DNA from: Collybiopsis luxurians FD-317 M1
Taxonomy: Eukaryota > Basidiomycota > Agaricomycetes > Agaricales > Omphalotaceae
Length of the DNA stretch: 64,000 bases
Reading direction: 5' to 3'
NCBI GenBank assembly: GCA_000827265.1
Contig: KN834866.1
Span: 7,737-71,736, forward strand
A program made the translations under genes and the position numbers. The notes beneath the pieces were generated by a model that had not been told where the DNA came from, ran no database searches, and saw nothing but the letters and a program-made list of their open reading frames with translations. Shown in pieces: positions 34,879 through 46,800 of this stretch (its first letter is position 1; every line of letters starts with the position of its first letter).

Positions 34879-36469
34879 ATGCAGGCAAACGACACACTCA
34901 CCATTGCCACCAACGATTCCTGCAATGACATCCGCCAATGCCGTACCCTCTTCCAGATAGTTTGGAGTTGTGTTAGTGTCCTCATCGCATGCACATGGGT
35001 TGCAATCCATCCAAACGTACCTTCGCCCCGGGATGGAGTTTTAAGAATCTTAGCCAGGAAGATCGGGTTAATGATAGTAACTCTTATCGCACCCGAGGTG
35101 GTGGTGTTGTGGGCTGCGCGGCAATGGTTTTCAGCGAGAGAACTGGCCAGACGTAAGTGGCAAATATGGTCGTTCCCACGTTCCTACTCATCTCCAAGCT
35201 ATAGGACATAGAGATAAAGAGTGGACTGTATCGCATGGGTTCTTTGTACTCATGGGTGGATTGGCACGGTACAATGGGAAGGATCTAGATCAAGTTCTAC
35301 AATATGATGAGTTAAACCTCAAGGAGGAAGAGTTCGTCAGTGAGATGCTAGAATGCGAAATCAAAGATCGCAGTCACAGCGACGGTTTTGGAAAGCTCAT
35401 AGCTGTAGGGCAAACAGCCTGGTTTGTGGTCCAACTTCTAGCTCGAAAAGCTCGGCGTCTGCCCATCACAGAGCTTGAAATCATGACCGTTGCCTTTGCA
35501 GCAATGAATGTTCTGATCTACTTTTTCTGGTGGCACAAACCTCTGGGAGTCGGCCGTCATATTCGTCTGCAGGAACATAATAGTGTGGCAACTCAAGTGG
35601 ACGAAAATTGGAGAGATCCGGGTATTCGCATCATAGAGGCCGCTGGCGAGGTTCTTAGTTTCGACTCCTCCGAGGCTGAAGCGGCACCGCTTCTTTCTGG
35701 CCATGCGGTCGCAAGGAAACGGGTATACTCATTCTGGAAACAGATGCGACAAACTGCCGTTGGCATTGTTAGGGATATCTGGGAATATTTGTTCCTTGCA
35801 GCCTCAAGGAAACGGGTGTACTCATTCTGGAAACAGTTACAACAAACTGTTGTTTCCATTGTCAGGGATATCTGGGAATATTTGTCCCAGTTATGGGACG
35901 ATTTTTATGGCTCAAGTAGAGCTGAAAAATGGTACACCGTCCTTGAAGTACTGCAAGCTATTGGCGAACTTTTGATTTTACCATTTTTGGCACCTATTGT
36001 GATTTTGGGCATGGTCATCTTTGAGGAAGATGGTATATTGGGCAACAAATTTTCAAACAAAATACCATCCTTCGCACGAACTCCACACCTGGAACCCTCA
36101 AAAAAACAGGATCAATACATTGCATATGGGGCAGCCATTCTCTTCGGTGCAATTCACTGCATTGCGTGGGCATTTGCATTCCCCAGCACAGTCGAGCGAG
36201 TCTCGTGGAGGATTGCTTCTGTTATTGTCACTTGTGCGCCATTATATTTGGCTTTCATGATGTATTTTGAGGACACAGTTGAAAGGGATCTAGCAAGCCA
36301 TTGGAAGTCCATACTTGGAGGCACAGTAGGTGTCTTTGGTCTTGTTCTCTCGTTCGCTTACATTTTATCTCGAATTACTCTGATTGTTTTGCCCTTCTTA
36401 GCATTACGAGATTTACCTACGGCCGCGTTTGAAAATGTGGAATGGACATCGTTCATTCCGCATATATAG
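34879..36469 (+). CDS. B2: multi-pass membrane protein family (512 aa)
   Basis: Exons 34879-35152 and 35205-36469 join in phase 1 across a 52-nt intron whose sequence differs from that of B1 (GTAAGT...CTATAG) although length and phase are kept. Start MQANDTLTIATNDSCND. The region after the splice site is EWTVSHGFFVLMGGLARYNG. The conserved core QTAWFVVQLLARKARRLPIT, the FFWWHKPLGVG motif, two copies of the 31-residue repeat, AWAFAFPSTVERVSWR and the ending WTSFIPHI are all intact. The segment between HGFF and the core, and the region around 300-360, differ most from B1. Intact and plausibly functional. Confidence 0.88.
35693..35880 (+). repeat. 93-bp tandem repeat in B2 coding sequence
   Basis: Two copies, each reading RKRVYSFWKQxxQT then xSIVRDIWEYL or a close variant, in the loop before membrane segment 5. 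Confidence 0.8.
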
Positions 36470-37904
36470 GCATCTGCAGTTACATTTCCTTCTTGCACCT
36501 TTACGTACTACTTCTTGAATCAATCGTCAGTTGCATTTATTGTATTCTCACGCACTCGGTTGAATCTCCTATGTCTAACACTGTTTTACATTTTTGAATA
36601 GCAAAGCAGAGTAACGATACCATTGAATTGTTTTATCCTGGGGCCAACAGGCACTGGAGTTGTATTTAACATTCATGCGCACCTGTTGAAGTACTTTTAA
36701 ATCTTTTTGAATAATGAATGGAACCGAGACTGAACAGAGTCATGTAGCACATTGTTGGGCTTATTGACGCGAAGTAATGGTCACAGGGGAGGGGGGGGGG
36801 GGGAAGGAAAGCAGGAAGAGTTGATTATACGGGGGAAGCAACGTAACCAGCTCATCAGTTGGTGTGGAGGTCCATCGATCTGATTACACATTGCGGTATC
36901 GTAGCCAGTTATCTGGTCTTATGGTTATATGTAACGCAAATGGTCAGGTTACATCGGTCCCCGACTCTCCATGTATTGACTTAAAGGTTCGTTGTAACTT
37001 CATCGGCATACAATTGGTATCTAAGTTCGCAAACACCTTACGAGTATAAATAGGTCCAAATATAGGTCTTGTTAGGTCTCGGAGCTTGTAACCGACAATA
37101 CTCCTTCATAGGCCACTGCGCCAGTCTATAGTAGCAAGACCAAAGCATTCAGCACGATTATAGACAGACGAGGGCGTCGATTCAAAAACAAAATGTACCT
37201 TGAGACTGATGGCCAGACACTGCCGTACTGTAGGACGGTTTTAGCGGGAGGAGGTAAAAGGCCATTGACCTGGTAGACGTGTTTTAGGACGGCACAGAAA
37301 CAGGATGTCCTGGATAGAGCTGGTCGTTTAAGTACAATATTCAAGGTAGGAATTAGGCTTTTAGTCATCGCGAAGCAAAACAGGAAGACGATCCCAGTAG
37401 AAAAAACTCACACCGGAACAACGAGCGAGTCCCAAGCAAGTCCCCCTGTGACTGAGAGAGCTTTGACGTAGATATCTGCTTTCTTACGATCTCTTTCGCG
37501 CTGTCAAAGATTTTGCTCACTGTTCAGCGTTCACACCAGCCAGATACTTGTTCGTCTCATCCCATAAATCCAGCACGAAAGGTCAAGATGATCATGTATT
37601 GTGCAACCGCATACGATTTATTGCGTTAAAATTCTGCAAGAGAGCAGGAAGGAGATATCATACCAGATAAAGTATTTACATCCACGGTTGCAGAACGAAT
37701 CAGTACTGCACCAAAAATCCACACATATCAATAGCCCGTGTTCCAACCATTCGCAGTTTACGACGAGACCGCCGTTCAGCCGATCGCCTCCTCTCGACCC
37801 GTTATATACAGTGCATCCATCACGCAGCAGTCTGGCATCGTAGAAATAGGTTGGATGGTCGAAGTTTGAAATCGAGTTAGTAGGATTTGAATGATCTAGA
37901 TGGG
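36470..37904 (+). repeat. Spacer D2
   Basis: Homologous to the other D spacers, but about 290 bp are missing near 36760 relative to D5, which removes the distal ATP20 fragment. A run of 13 G lies at 36791-36803. Confidence 0.7.
37120..37560 (-). pseudogene. ATP20-derived fragment (D2)
   Basis: The minus strand carries CAVLKHVYQVNGLLPPPAKT, which aligns with the ATP20 segment LKHVHRAEGLSSPSAET, and a TFDSAKE-like stretch near 37500. Frames are broken. Confidence 0.5.
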
Positions 37905-38340
37905 TGTGTTACGGGTTCTCACTTGACGAAAGGAAGCAGCGTACCGATAATAGAGCTACCGTACTTTGCCTCAACATTCCGATGGTCCAACAGTCTGAAC
38001 GGTATCGCCAAACTCTCTCTCCCTGGTTAGCCGTTGGCTATCCTAACCCGATGGGCCCTGAACCTCCCTATCTTCTTGAGAGCTTCCACTGCGAGTTCCA
38101 TTTGACAGTTTCCTATAGTTTTCATCGGAAGGTGTGACTCAAAGAGGGAAGTAGATCAGAGATGACGGTCGAAGAGAACACTGAAATTTAACGCCCGGGA
38201 GCGTCTATGCGGAAGGCCGGTAACGGCGGCCCGCACTCTCTTTCTCAAAACTACATCGATAACCCCTCCTTGTCTTTACTCTTGACCAACTCCCCTCCGT
38301 ATCCTCTTATTCTCTTCCTAATTGAACTATAGCACCGGCT
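37905..38340 (+). repeat. Spacer E1
   Basis: Repeated almost exactly at 43606-44030 and more loosely at 57431-57860 and 63656-64000. It contains a drifted copy of the GACGCC palindrome (AACGCCCGGGAGCGTC near 38190). A 77-codon open frame from 37904 is broken by an indel in the 43.6-kb copy, so I do not call it a gene. Confidence 0.65.
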
Positions 38341-38610
38341 CAGGTGTGGGTTAGAGAAGGAGTGAAGTCGGAGATGACGCGATGACGGAACAAGCTTAAA
38401 TTTGACGCATGCGAGCGTCTGTACGGCAAAAATTTGTCCGGTGAGTGGCCACAATCTCTTTTTCCAACCACATCGATGCGTTCCCCGACTCAACTAACCC
38501 ACCTCCGTCACACCCTAATCCTTTTTCCAATCGATCTATATCGCGCTGTAACTCACAGCTACCTGAACCTCAAACCCTGAACAAGCTTCTCACGACGACC
38601 GCCCAAAGCA

Positions 38611-39110
38611 ATGTCTGGAACTTATTCGTTCCACCATGCGGCTGCGTTTACACCTGCAATCAAAGAAAGGCCTACTCACAATTCAAGGGCAGGAGAATGC
38701 TTAGAAATCAGAGGAGGGTCCAGGATGCTAGGACATTTGGTTCAAGGAACAGGTGCAAGGTACGCTTTTTCTAATTTCGTTCGTCTTTTCGGTTAAGCTG
38801 ACTTCTCTCTTTCCTTTACACAGGTTCTTTCTACATATTTTTCTACGTACAAATGTGTCGACACTCAGTATCTTCAATATACTCTTCGTATCCCTCTCCC
38901 AATTCCGATATTTCGCGAGATTGGCCTAATTTACAGTACCATATCTCCTACTGTGATTCCCCTGGCCGGTTTCTTCGTCGAGCTCTGCTGTCACGTCGCT
39001 GTTTGATCCTTACCTCTTTCATATCGTGAGCTCTCTCCGATGGTGTGACGGTTTCATCGATCAACCGTTCGCATTTGCTGGTCCGACTCATCTCACCGAC
39101 ACATCTCAGT
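38611..39110 (+). pseudogene. C3: relative of C1/C2 with altered splice site and frameshifts
   Basis: Exon 1 (38611-38759) is intact: MSGTYSFHHAAAFTPAIKER through RAGECLEIRGG. At the acceptor ACAAG has become ACAGG, which shifts splicing by one base. One extra T follows near 38843 and another near 38973, the last of which would restore the frame. The shifted part reaches TAA near 38930, so no full product is predicted. The 3' end (GPTHLTDTSQ) is kept. Confidence 0.55.
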
Positions 39111-39439
39111 AGTCTACATGAAACACGGTCACGTTCTCAGGGCTCAGAGCGACGAATTGGACGATCGCGACGTTATTATCCTTTGTCGTTTCTGTCGCTC
39201 CCACCCAGCCCTCCAGAAGCGCGGATTTTGGGTGTTACGAATAGGTAGTACAAGTTGGGGGAGCAGGACTATGAGGAATAATCTCTGACTAGCTCTCCCT
39301 TCGGGATCGACGACTTTGTCTGATAGTTGCGTAGGGCTTCAATACTGTTGATACACCGCAGTCTAAAGCAAGGTATCATTCAGATTTCGTTAGACGAATC
39401 CAGAGGAGGGAAAACACGAAAATAATCTGCAGTAGGAGA

Positions 39440-39709
39440 AAGGAACTTACACCCGAGGAAATTTACAGTTTTTTGACCCGCAGAATCAACAGCTTTCGAT
39501 GCGAGAGTCATATATTTCACGTTGTCAAGAAAGTTGCTGGTCGTTCGCTGGGTGCTCAAAATGACTTGCTGAGCCTTTCTTGGAGCCCCTTCGCCTTGGG
39601 GACAAAGACCTGAAGATGCGAAGCGAGTGGAGTAGACGATTCTGCACCTTAGAGCAAGTACTGAAGCATTGGGAGGTGCCGGTGGTAGAGGAGGCAGGAA
39701 TTCTGACAT
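39440..39709 (-). pseudogene. ATP20-derived 5' exon between C3 and B3
   Basis: The most complete C-type copy: LALRCRIVYSTRFASSG, GAPRKAQQVILSTQRTTSNF, LASKAVDSAGQKTVNFLG, then a GTAAGT donor. Its open frame and the AGQKxxNFLG end match the first coding exon of ATP20. No second exon follows at a normal distance. Confidence 0.55.
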
Positions 39710-40158
39710 ATATCGTCCCGCACCGGGACACCGGCCCTATGCTCGAGCTCGAGCTCGCTCATTTAGGTTCTCGATTCTCATCGATCTCATCATCTACGTA
39801 CCCTTCATTTGTGTTCTTATTAACTTCGAAAGCATTTGCTTCTGCTCCCCTGAAGGATCTAATCTGTGTGGACGGTGGGGTGCCATGTATTGACTATGAA
39901 GTTATTAAAACGGCTGCGAACTGACAATGACAGTCCAAACCTGGGTTCAAAGATTAAAGGAGAAAATGAGGTATATGCGTGTTCTCAGATTCGTCCATGC
40001 AGTTCACGGTAACAGTATATTCAGTCTCCGATTAACGCTCATTTCAGATCGATCGAAATCTGCCCAACTCATGAAATTGGCATGGCGCAGTCCGTTCGAT
40101 CGTTCTGCATAACGGTAATCTTGCATATGTTCCGCTCAGGACGTGCGATCGCACAGCC

Positions 40159-40165
40159 TTATAAT
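40159..40165 (+). promoter_or_regulatory. TATA-like box of B3
   Basis: TTATAAT, 92 bp before the B3 ATG; one extra T follows it compared with the other copies. Confidence 0.6.
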
Positions 40166-40250
40166 TCGAGGTTTATAGTCCGTTATTTCTTTAGGCTTGT
40201 CAATTCGCTATCCCCACATCATCAGTCAGGACTTCGACTTGTTACCGGCA

Positions 40251-41901
40251 ATGCAGACAAACGACACACACACCATTGCCACCAACGATTCTTGCGATAA
40301 CATCCACCAATGTCGTACCCTCTTCCAGATTATTTGGAGCTGCGTTAGCGTCCTCATCGCATGCACATGGGTTGCAATCCATCCAAACGTACCTTCGCCC
40401 CGGGAGGGCGTTTTGAACATCTTAGCCACGAAGATCGGGATAATGATAGTAACTCTTATTGCACCCGAGATTGTGGTGTTGTGGGCAGCGCGCCAGTGGT
40501 TTTCAGCAAGGGAGCTAGCCAAGCGTGAGTGACGAATGTTAATGCTCTCATGTGACCGCTCACGGAGCAGCCGCAGGCCATAGAGATAAAGGATGGAGCG
40601 TTTCGCATGGATTCCTCTTTCTCATGGGTGGATTTGCCCGGTACAGGGGGGAGAATCTTCAATATGTTCTACGCTACATTGATGAGAAGGATCTTCGCCA
40701 TTTTCAAGAGGATATTGAATCTCTCCGAGTCGAACTTTGCGGAGCAAACCCAGATGATTTCAAATTTATTGGTAGCATATCGCGCCCCGAAATCAGAGAC
40801 CGCAGTCACAGCGACGGTTTCGCAAAGTTCATAGCTGTGGGGCAAACAGCCTGGTTCGTAGTCCAACTTCTAGCTCGAAAAGCACGTCGTTTGCCCATCA
40901 CAGAGCTTGAAATCATGACCGTTGCCTTTGCAGCGATGAGTATCCTGATATACTTTTTCTGGTGGGATAAACCTCTGGGAGTTGGCTGTCATATTCGTCT
41001 TCAGGAACATGAGAATGTTGCAGTTCAGGTGGATGAAAATGGGAGAGCTTCTGGTATTCGGATCATAGAGGCTGCTGGTGAGGTTCTTAGTTTTGACTCC
41101 TCCGAGGCTGAGGCGGCACCGCTTCTTTCTGGCCATGGGGTCGCAAGGAAACGGGTATACTCATTCTGGAAACAGATGCGACAAACTACCGTTTCCATTG
41201 TTAGGGATACCTGGGAATATTTTTCCCATGCGACCTCAAGGAAATGGATGTACTCATTCTGGAAACAGTTGCGACAAACTGTCGTTTTGATTGTCAGGGA
41301 CATCTGGGAATATTTGTCCCAATCATGGGATGATTTTTACGGCTTAAGTAGAGCTGAACAGTGGGACACCATCCTCGAAGTGCTGAAAATTGTGGGCCAA
41401 ATTTTGACTTTACCATTTTGGATACCCATCTGGATCTTCGGCAACATCCTCTTTGAAACAGATGGCGCACTTGACAACAGTTCTGCAAACAAAATACCAT
41501 CCTTCGCACGAACTCCACACCTGGAACCCTCAAAAAAACAGGATCAATACATTGCATATGGGGCAGCCATTCTCTTCGGTGCAATCCACTGCATTGCGTG
41601 GGCATTTGCATTCCCCAGCACAGTTGAGCGAGTCTCGTGGAGGATTGCTTCTGTTATTGTTACTTGTGCGCCATTATATTTGGCTTTACTGGTGTATGTA
41701 GTACCCCGAGTACAGCATGCTCTACCAGACCCTTGGGATGACCGATGTGAATCTACACTATCAGGCTTTGGTTTCGTTCTCTCACTCGCTTACATTTTAT
41801 CTCGAATTACTCTGATTGTTTTGCCCTTCTTAGCATTACGAGATTTACCTACGGCTGTGTTTGAAAATGTGGAATGGACATCGTTCATTCCGCACATATA
41901 G
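40251..41901 (+). CDS. B3: multi-pass membrane protein family (532 aa)
   Basis: Exons 40251-40524 and 40577-41901, phase 1, 52-nt intron nearly identical to that of B1. It is the longest intact copy: the region after HGFLFLMGGFARYRGENL has a charged extension absent from B1 and B2 (YIDEKDLRHFQEDIESLRVE), also present in B4 and B6. The core QTAWFVVQLLARKARRLPIT, FFWWDKPLGVG, two 31-residue repeats, AWAFAFPSTVERVSWR and LPFLALRDLP are intact. Divergence from other copies is concentrated around residues 310-370 and 430-470, which flank membrane segments. No motif gives an enzymatic activity. Confidence 0.88.
41142..41330 (+). repeat. 93-bp tandem repeat in B3 coding sequence
   Basis: First copy RKRVYSFWKQMRQTTVSIVR, second copy RKWMYSFWKQLRQTVVLIVR, each followed by D[TI]WEY[FL]S. 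Confidence 0.8.
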
Positions 41902-42199
41902 GCATCTGCAGTTACATTTCCTTCTTGCACCTTTATGTACTACTTCTTAAATCAATCGTCAGTTGTATTTATTGTATTCTCACACACTCGGTTGAGTCTC
42001 CTATGTCTAATACTGTTATATTTTTGAATAGCAAAGCAGAGTAACGATACCATTGAATTATTTTATCATGGGGCCAACCAGCGTCTGGAGCTGTATTCAA
42101 CATTCAATGCGCACCTATTGAAGTAGTTTCAATTTTTTTTCAATCGTGAATGGAACCGAGATTGAACAGAGTCATGTAGCACATTGTTGAGCTTATCGA

Positions 42200-42385
42200 C
42201 TCGAAAAGAAGCCACAGGCCAGCAGCTTTTGCCGCAGAAATCCATTTTCTCAACTATTTGTCTCGTCCTGAAGTCCCACAGTCTATATTCTGTTTGTACC
42301 ACGGAAGATTCTGATCCCTGTCTGCTGTATGCTCTATATGAATTCCTGAGCCTTCTTTTGGGCAGCTTCAACTGTGGGATCGAAC
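42200..42385 (-). pseudogene. ATP20-derived 5' exon fragment (D3, distal)
   Basis: The minus strand reads FDPTVEAAQKKAQEFI then TAG, then SIQQTGIRIF. The VEAAQKKAQ motif is the signature of the fungal ATP20 N-terminal exon. Confidence 0.5.
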
Positions 42386-42879
42386 CTGTATTTGTAAAGA
42401 GAGCGGATTTGGTGGTTCTACGTCGAAGTTGAAGGCCGTAGCATTACAAAGTGAAGGTCACATGGGGAAGGAGGGCAAGAAACATCTATTACACAGTCGG
42501 GAAACAACGGTAACCGGCTTATCAGTTGTGGTATGTGAATTTGTCAATCTGATTACACATTGCGGTATCGTAGCCAAAGCATTACATTCTTATGGTTATA
42601 TGTAACGCATATGGTCGGGTTACATCTGCATTAGACTCCCCTTGTACTGACTTACAGGTTGGTTGTCACTTCATCGGCATACAATTGGTATCTAAGTTAG
42701 CAAACACATTGCGAGTGTAAAAAGGTCCAAATATAAGTCTTGATAGGTCTCGGAGCTTGTAAATGACAGTACTCCTTCCTTCATCCGACCACTTCACCAG
42801 TCTATAGTGGCAGGACAAAGGTATTCAGCACAATTATAGATAGGCACACAGGCGTCGATTCAAAAATAAAATGTACCTT

Positions 42880-43290
42880 GAGACTGATGGCCAGAGACTT
42901 CCGTAGTACGTATAGGACGGTTTCAGCGGAAGGGGGTGAAGGGCTATTTACCGGGTAGACGTGTTTGAGAACGGCACAGAAACAGAATGTCCTAGATAGA
43001 GCTTACTGTTTGAGTATGACCTCCAAACTAGGATTTAACCTTTCAGTCGTCCCGAAGCAAAACACGAAGACAATCCAAGTAGAAAAAACCGCTTACAGGT
43101 AGAAAAACACTTACATCTGAACAAAGAGCGAGTCCCAAGCGAGTCCCCTTGCGAATTAAAGAGCTTTGGACATAGATAATGTCTCTTTTTCCGCTTTCTT
43201 ATGATCTCTTTCGCGCTGTCAAAGATTGTGCTCACCATTCAGCGTTCGCACCAGCCAGATGCTTGTTCATTTCATCACATAAATCTAGCA
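42880..43290 (-). pseudogene. ATP20-derived fragment (D3, proximal)
   Basis: Minus strand TIFDSAKEII near 43220 and, further on, the exon-2-like block near 42960 (CGTCTACCCGG...). Frames are broken. Confidence 0.45.
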
Positions 43291-43605
43291 CGAGAGGTCA
43301 AAAACATCATGTATTGTACAACTGCATTGCGTTAAAATTCTGCAAGAGAGCAGGAAGGAGATGCCATACCAGATAAAGTATTTACATTCACGGCTGCAGA
43401 ACGAATCAGTACTGCACCAAAAATACACATATGTCAATAGCTCGTGTTCCATCCATTCGCAGCTTACGACGAGACTGCCGTTCAGCCGATCGTCTCCTCT
43501 CGATCTGTAATATACAGTGCATCCATCACGCAGCAGCCTGGCATCGTAGAAATAGGTTGGATGGTCGAAGTTTGAAATCGAGTTAGTAGGATTTGAATGA
43601 TCTAG

Positions 43606-44030
43606 ATGGGTGTGTTACGGGTTCTCACTTGACGAAAGGAAGCAGCGTACCGATAATAGAGCTACCGTACTTTGCCTCAACATTCCGATGGTCCAACAGT
43701 CTGAACGTTATCGCCAAACTCTCTCTCCCTGGTTAGCCGTTGGCTATCCTAACCCGGTGGCCCTGAACCTCCCTATCTTCCTGAGAGCTTCCACTGCGAG
43801 TTCCATTTGACAGTCTCCCATAGGTTTCATCGGAAGGTGTGACTCAAAGAGGGAAGTAGATCAGAGATGACGGTCGAAGAGAACACTGAAATTTAACGCC
43901 CGGGAGCGTCTATGCGGAAGGCCGGTAACGGCGGCCCGCAATCTCTTTCTCAAAACTACATCGATAACCTCTCCCTTTTACCAACTCGCCTCCGTTACCC
44001 TCTTATTCTCTTCCTAATTGAATTACAGCA
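43606..44030 (+). repeat. Spacer E2
   Basis: Nearly identical to 37905-38340, including the drifted palindrome near 43890. Confidence 0.7.
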
Positions 44031-44068
44031 CTGGCTCTCCAACACCAAACAGCCTTGATAACCGACCG

Positions 44069-44600
44069 ATGACAGAAACAGCTGAAGCCTTCGAACCCAG
44101 GCCATGTCATAATCCGAGGGCAGGGATCCGCTTAGAATGGGTTGCAAAGATCGCTCGAGAAATGGGCGTAAGGTACGCTTTTTCCCATTTCATTTGTATT
44201 TCCTGTTAAGCTGATTTCTCTCTTCCTCCATATAGGTTCTTCATACATATTTTTCTACGTAAGAATCTGTCCCTGTTCAGTATAGTCAATCTACTATTCG
44301 TCTTATTCACTCAATTTTGCGAAACTTTCCTGATTTACGACGATTTATGCTCTACCTGATTCCCCTCGATGTAAACATTGAGCTCTGCTTCCATATGGCT
44401 CTTTAATCAACTCCCTCCGACGACATAACGGTTTCATCGATCAACCATTTGGCTTTGCTGGTCCGACTTTCCTGACCAACACATCTCAGTCGAATTATGT
44501 CTATACCATTATACGAAACACGATCTTGTTCTCGGGAATCAGAAGACGAATGGAACGAATGTGACGGCGGTGCCACACTTCTTCGTTGCGGTTGCTTCCA
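44069..44600 (+). pseudogene. F1: diverged relative of the C genes
   Basis: Exon 1 (44069-44172) starts MTETAEAFEPRPCHNPRAGI and ends with the same GTACGC donor context as C1-C3. The intron ends ATATAG near 44235. Exon 2 aligns with C exon 2 (QYSQSTIRLIHS against QYTQYTLRILHL) but only after a frame change, and TAA follows HMAL near 44405. The 3' part (FIDQ, FAGPT-like, ACACATCTCAG) is still recognisable to 44490. Confidence 0.45.
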
Positions 44601-44969
44601 CCCACCCCCCTCATCTTTGTTCATCACGTCTTCACTCTCTTGTGCATCGACTCTGACCACGCTTGGAAACTAATCAATAGTCGTGCACATACGCCAAAGT
44701 CTCTCCGCGCGATTTCCATCTTGGACGAACGACATTTTTGCCAGCCAAACCCAAGCTTCGCTCGATTGATTCCCCTTCTACGTGTATTGCCACAACGACG
44801 GCGAGGAATGACAATTCCGTTAGCCAAAATTAGTCTGCTCAAATTCTGCGTTTATATGCTTGCTTTTCTGTTTTGCTTATTGGAATTTGACTCCGAAATC
44901 TTTCTCCCTTTCTTTAAGCTTACTATTATCCAAAGTCTTATTGATGACCTGACACCTCGACAGCTTTAG

Positions 44970-45248
44970 CACATTAGTTCCCTTGTAGGAGCGGTATCAC
45001 AACGTCTGGTCGTAAGTGGGCTATTCGACCTTGGTCAGCCGACGCTATCCTCGAATGCAGAACAGGACTTCAACTTGATTGCACTGTCTACTTGGGATAC
45101 TGTGATGGCTCCGGGAATATGCCCAAGCCCTTGTGTCAGGATGCTGGCTGCGGTACGTCGAATCTTTTAAACGATATTCGCGATAAGCTGATTCTACTGC
45201 ACAAAGCAGGTCGAAGCGTTAGAGACTGCATCCCGCATTGCGAAATAA
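44970..45248 (+). CDS. C-terminal exons of an unidentified gene
   Basis: An acceptor TTTAG at 44969 with a CTGAC branch site 19 bases upstream opens a 61-codon exon (44970-45152: HISSLVGAVSQRLVVSGLFD ... VMAPGICPSPCVRMLAA). A 57-nt intron (GTACGT...GCAG) follows, then a 39-nt last exon encoding VEALETASRIAK and TAA at 45246-45248. Splice phases agree. Upstream exons were not resolved; an open frame at 44586-44969 may be partly coding. The sequence is unique in the window and interrupts the array. I do not recognise the family. Confidence 0.4.
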
Positions 45249-45707
45249 AGAACGAATACGTGTTCCCGTAGTAGAGGCCCGATAGCTAGCTAGGTTTGGC
45301 AACTCTGCACCGCTCGATTTCCGATCCTCAGCGTTACCCCAATGTATCTTGATCTGCATGGCCTCAAAACTATTTGTTCAGATGACTCAAATGCTATTCT
45401 AAAGGACATATCTGGTGCCAGTAGTAAGGGCTGTACGCCTAATGCTCCGTGCTTTGAGGCCTTGTGTAAGTTACGATATGTTCGTATGCAACAGCTTGCA
45501 TGTATCCGAATGTTCGTTCCAACAAAAGGAACGCACATTCTTCCGATGTAGCAGGCTCAACCCATGAGAAGGTCATGCGTAGCAAAAGTGAGTGAAATGA
45601 GTCTGGGGTAAGGTAGGGATTCGGACATAGAAGGGGAGGTCCACAGGCATATATATAAATATCTATAACAGTACTGTAGTCCGATGAATGCAAACAACTA
45701 TAATGAC
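45249..45707. other. No supported gene
   Basis: Short overlapping open frames only. The left flank of the second solo LTR (TGAC at 45704-45707) is here. Confidence 0.45.
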
Positions 45708-46588
45708 TGATATGACTGCTGTCATATCATATATTTTTTCAAGCTTGGCTCCTCATCAGAGACAACTACAAGTCTATAAAATGTACAGATTCACCTTGTA
45801 GTCTGGCAGTGAGCAGAGTTATACTCTCAGTACAGTGATCATAGAATCCCTTAGTTTAATTCTATACTAGCCAAGTCAATGGGACTTAGTGTTTTTCAAG
45901 TGTATCTAACTAGACTTGCATGAGAATGGATCAGTGACAGTGTGCAGGGTTATATGTCCATGGTGCCACAATGGTCAGGACTGCCCGAGAATGGCCAAGA
46001 CAATGTCAGACAAGTGTAGTATTCATATGGGCTATTTACCCATTTTACTGGGTCTAGACCTGTCACGGTGAAACAGCATTTTAACTGTCATTAATTTGGC
46101 TATTTGACATGACAAGATGGCCAAAGTTGGCAATATAAATCATTACTCATGAAGGGGACCCAGGTAGAAAAGATTGTATAGTTGCAGGGATCAGTTTTCA
46201 TATTGCATGAAAATACTCTATGGGGAAGGGATTTCAGTATATAAGTAGACAGGAAATGGGAAGGAGAAGCAGGTTCTGATGCCCCCCTCTTTATCAGGCA
46301 TTTGATCTGGTTTGGAATCAGTCTAGAACTTTGGTGCAGAGTTAAAGTCAAAGAGTGGTGTTCTGTGTTCTGTTTTGTGTTTGGTGTTTTTGTTAAACTT
46401 GATTATTGTGTTTGAACTTGGTATTTTGGTTTTGACATTACAATTTGGATTTTGATTGAACTTAAACTTGTGCACTCTAAACTACTCCAATCCCCTTTTG
46501 AAACTTCAACTGCTAAAAGCCTCTTTGAACTTAGTGTTCTTGGGTGTTCTTGGTGTTTGTTTTCTATCTCACTGCACCCACCACATCA
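45708..46588 (+). mobile_element. Second solo LTR (881 bp), opposite orientation to the first
   Basis: It starts TGATATGACTGCTGTCATAT, whose first 22 bases form a 9-bp palindrome around TGCT, and ends CCACATCA. Flanks TGAC (45704-45707) and CGAC (46589-46592) look like a 4-bp target duplication with one later change. A promoter-like TATATAAGTAGAC lies near 46237. It aligns with the reverse complement of 1154-2047 end to end with few indels. No internal retrotransposon sequence is present. Confidence 0.82.
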
Positions 46589-46800
46589 CGACCAACACTA
46601 CTCCTCTGTTTGACCATTGAGCCAATATAGCGGGAAAACATTTTCGACGGAAGGAGGTCAAGGCTGTTCAGGGCAGTAGACAAATTTGAGGGTTCCACGG
46701 CCGGTAAGTTTCTACTATTGATACGCTATATTATGAAGGAAGGTATCAGTTCAAATTCTATTAGACAAATTCAAGGAGGGAAAACATGAGCTGGATTTGT
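46589..46800. other. Short unique flank
   Basis: No gene seen; partial similarity to the D motif near 46650 (TTTTCGACGGAAGGAGGTCAA against the D block with GCGGAAGGAGGT). Confidence 0.35.

Larger units (their letters stand above)
30235..37904 (+). repeat. Array unit 2 (A2, C2, B2, D2)
   Basis: Begins at TTTTTCACACGTCAAGAG, which corresponds to position 20992 of unit 1, and stays collinear with it through D. Nucleotide identity with unit 1 is very high across A (for example 30745-31140), which points to a fairly recent duplication. Confidence 0.85.
41902..43605 (+). repeat. Spacer D3
   Basis: Homologous to D1, D4 and D5 over its whole length, with scattered substitutions. Confidence 0.72.

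Noticed and set aside
37904..38137. 77-codon open frame in spacer E1
   Set aside because: The nearly identical E2 copy breaks the frame with an indel, so coding constraint is not supported.
44586..44969. 127-codon open frame before the orphan exons
   Set aside because: Its 3' end looks like an intron (CTGAC branch, TTTAG acceptor), so the open frame as a whole is unlikely to be coding.
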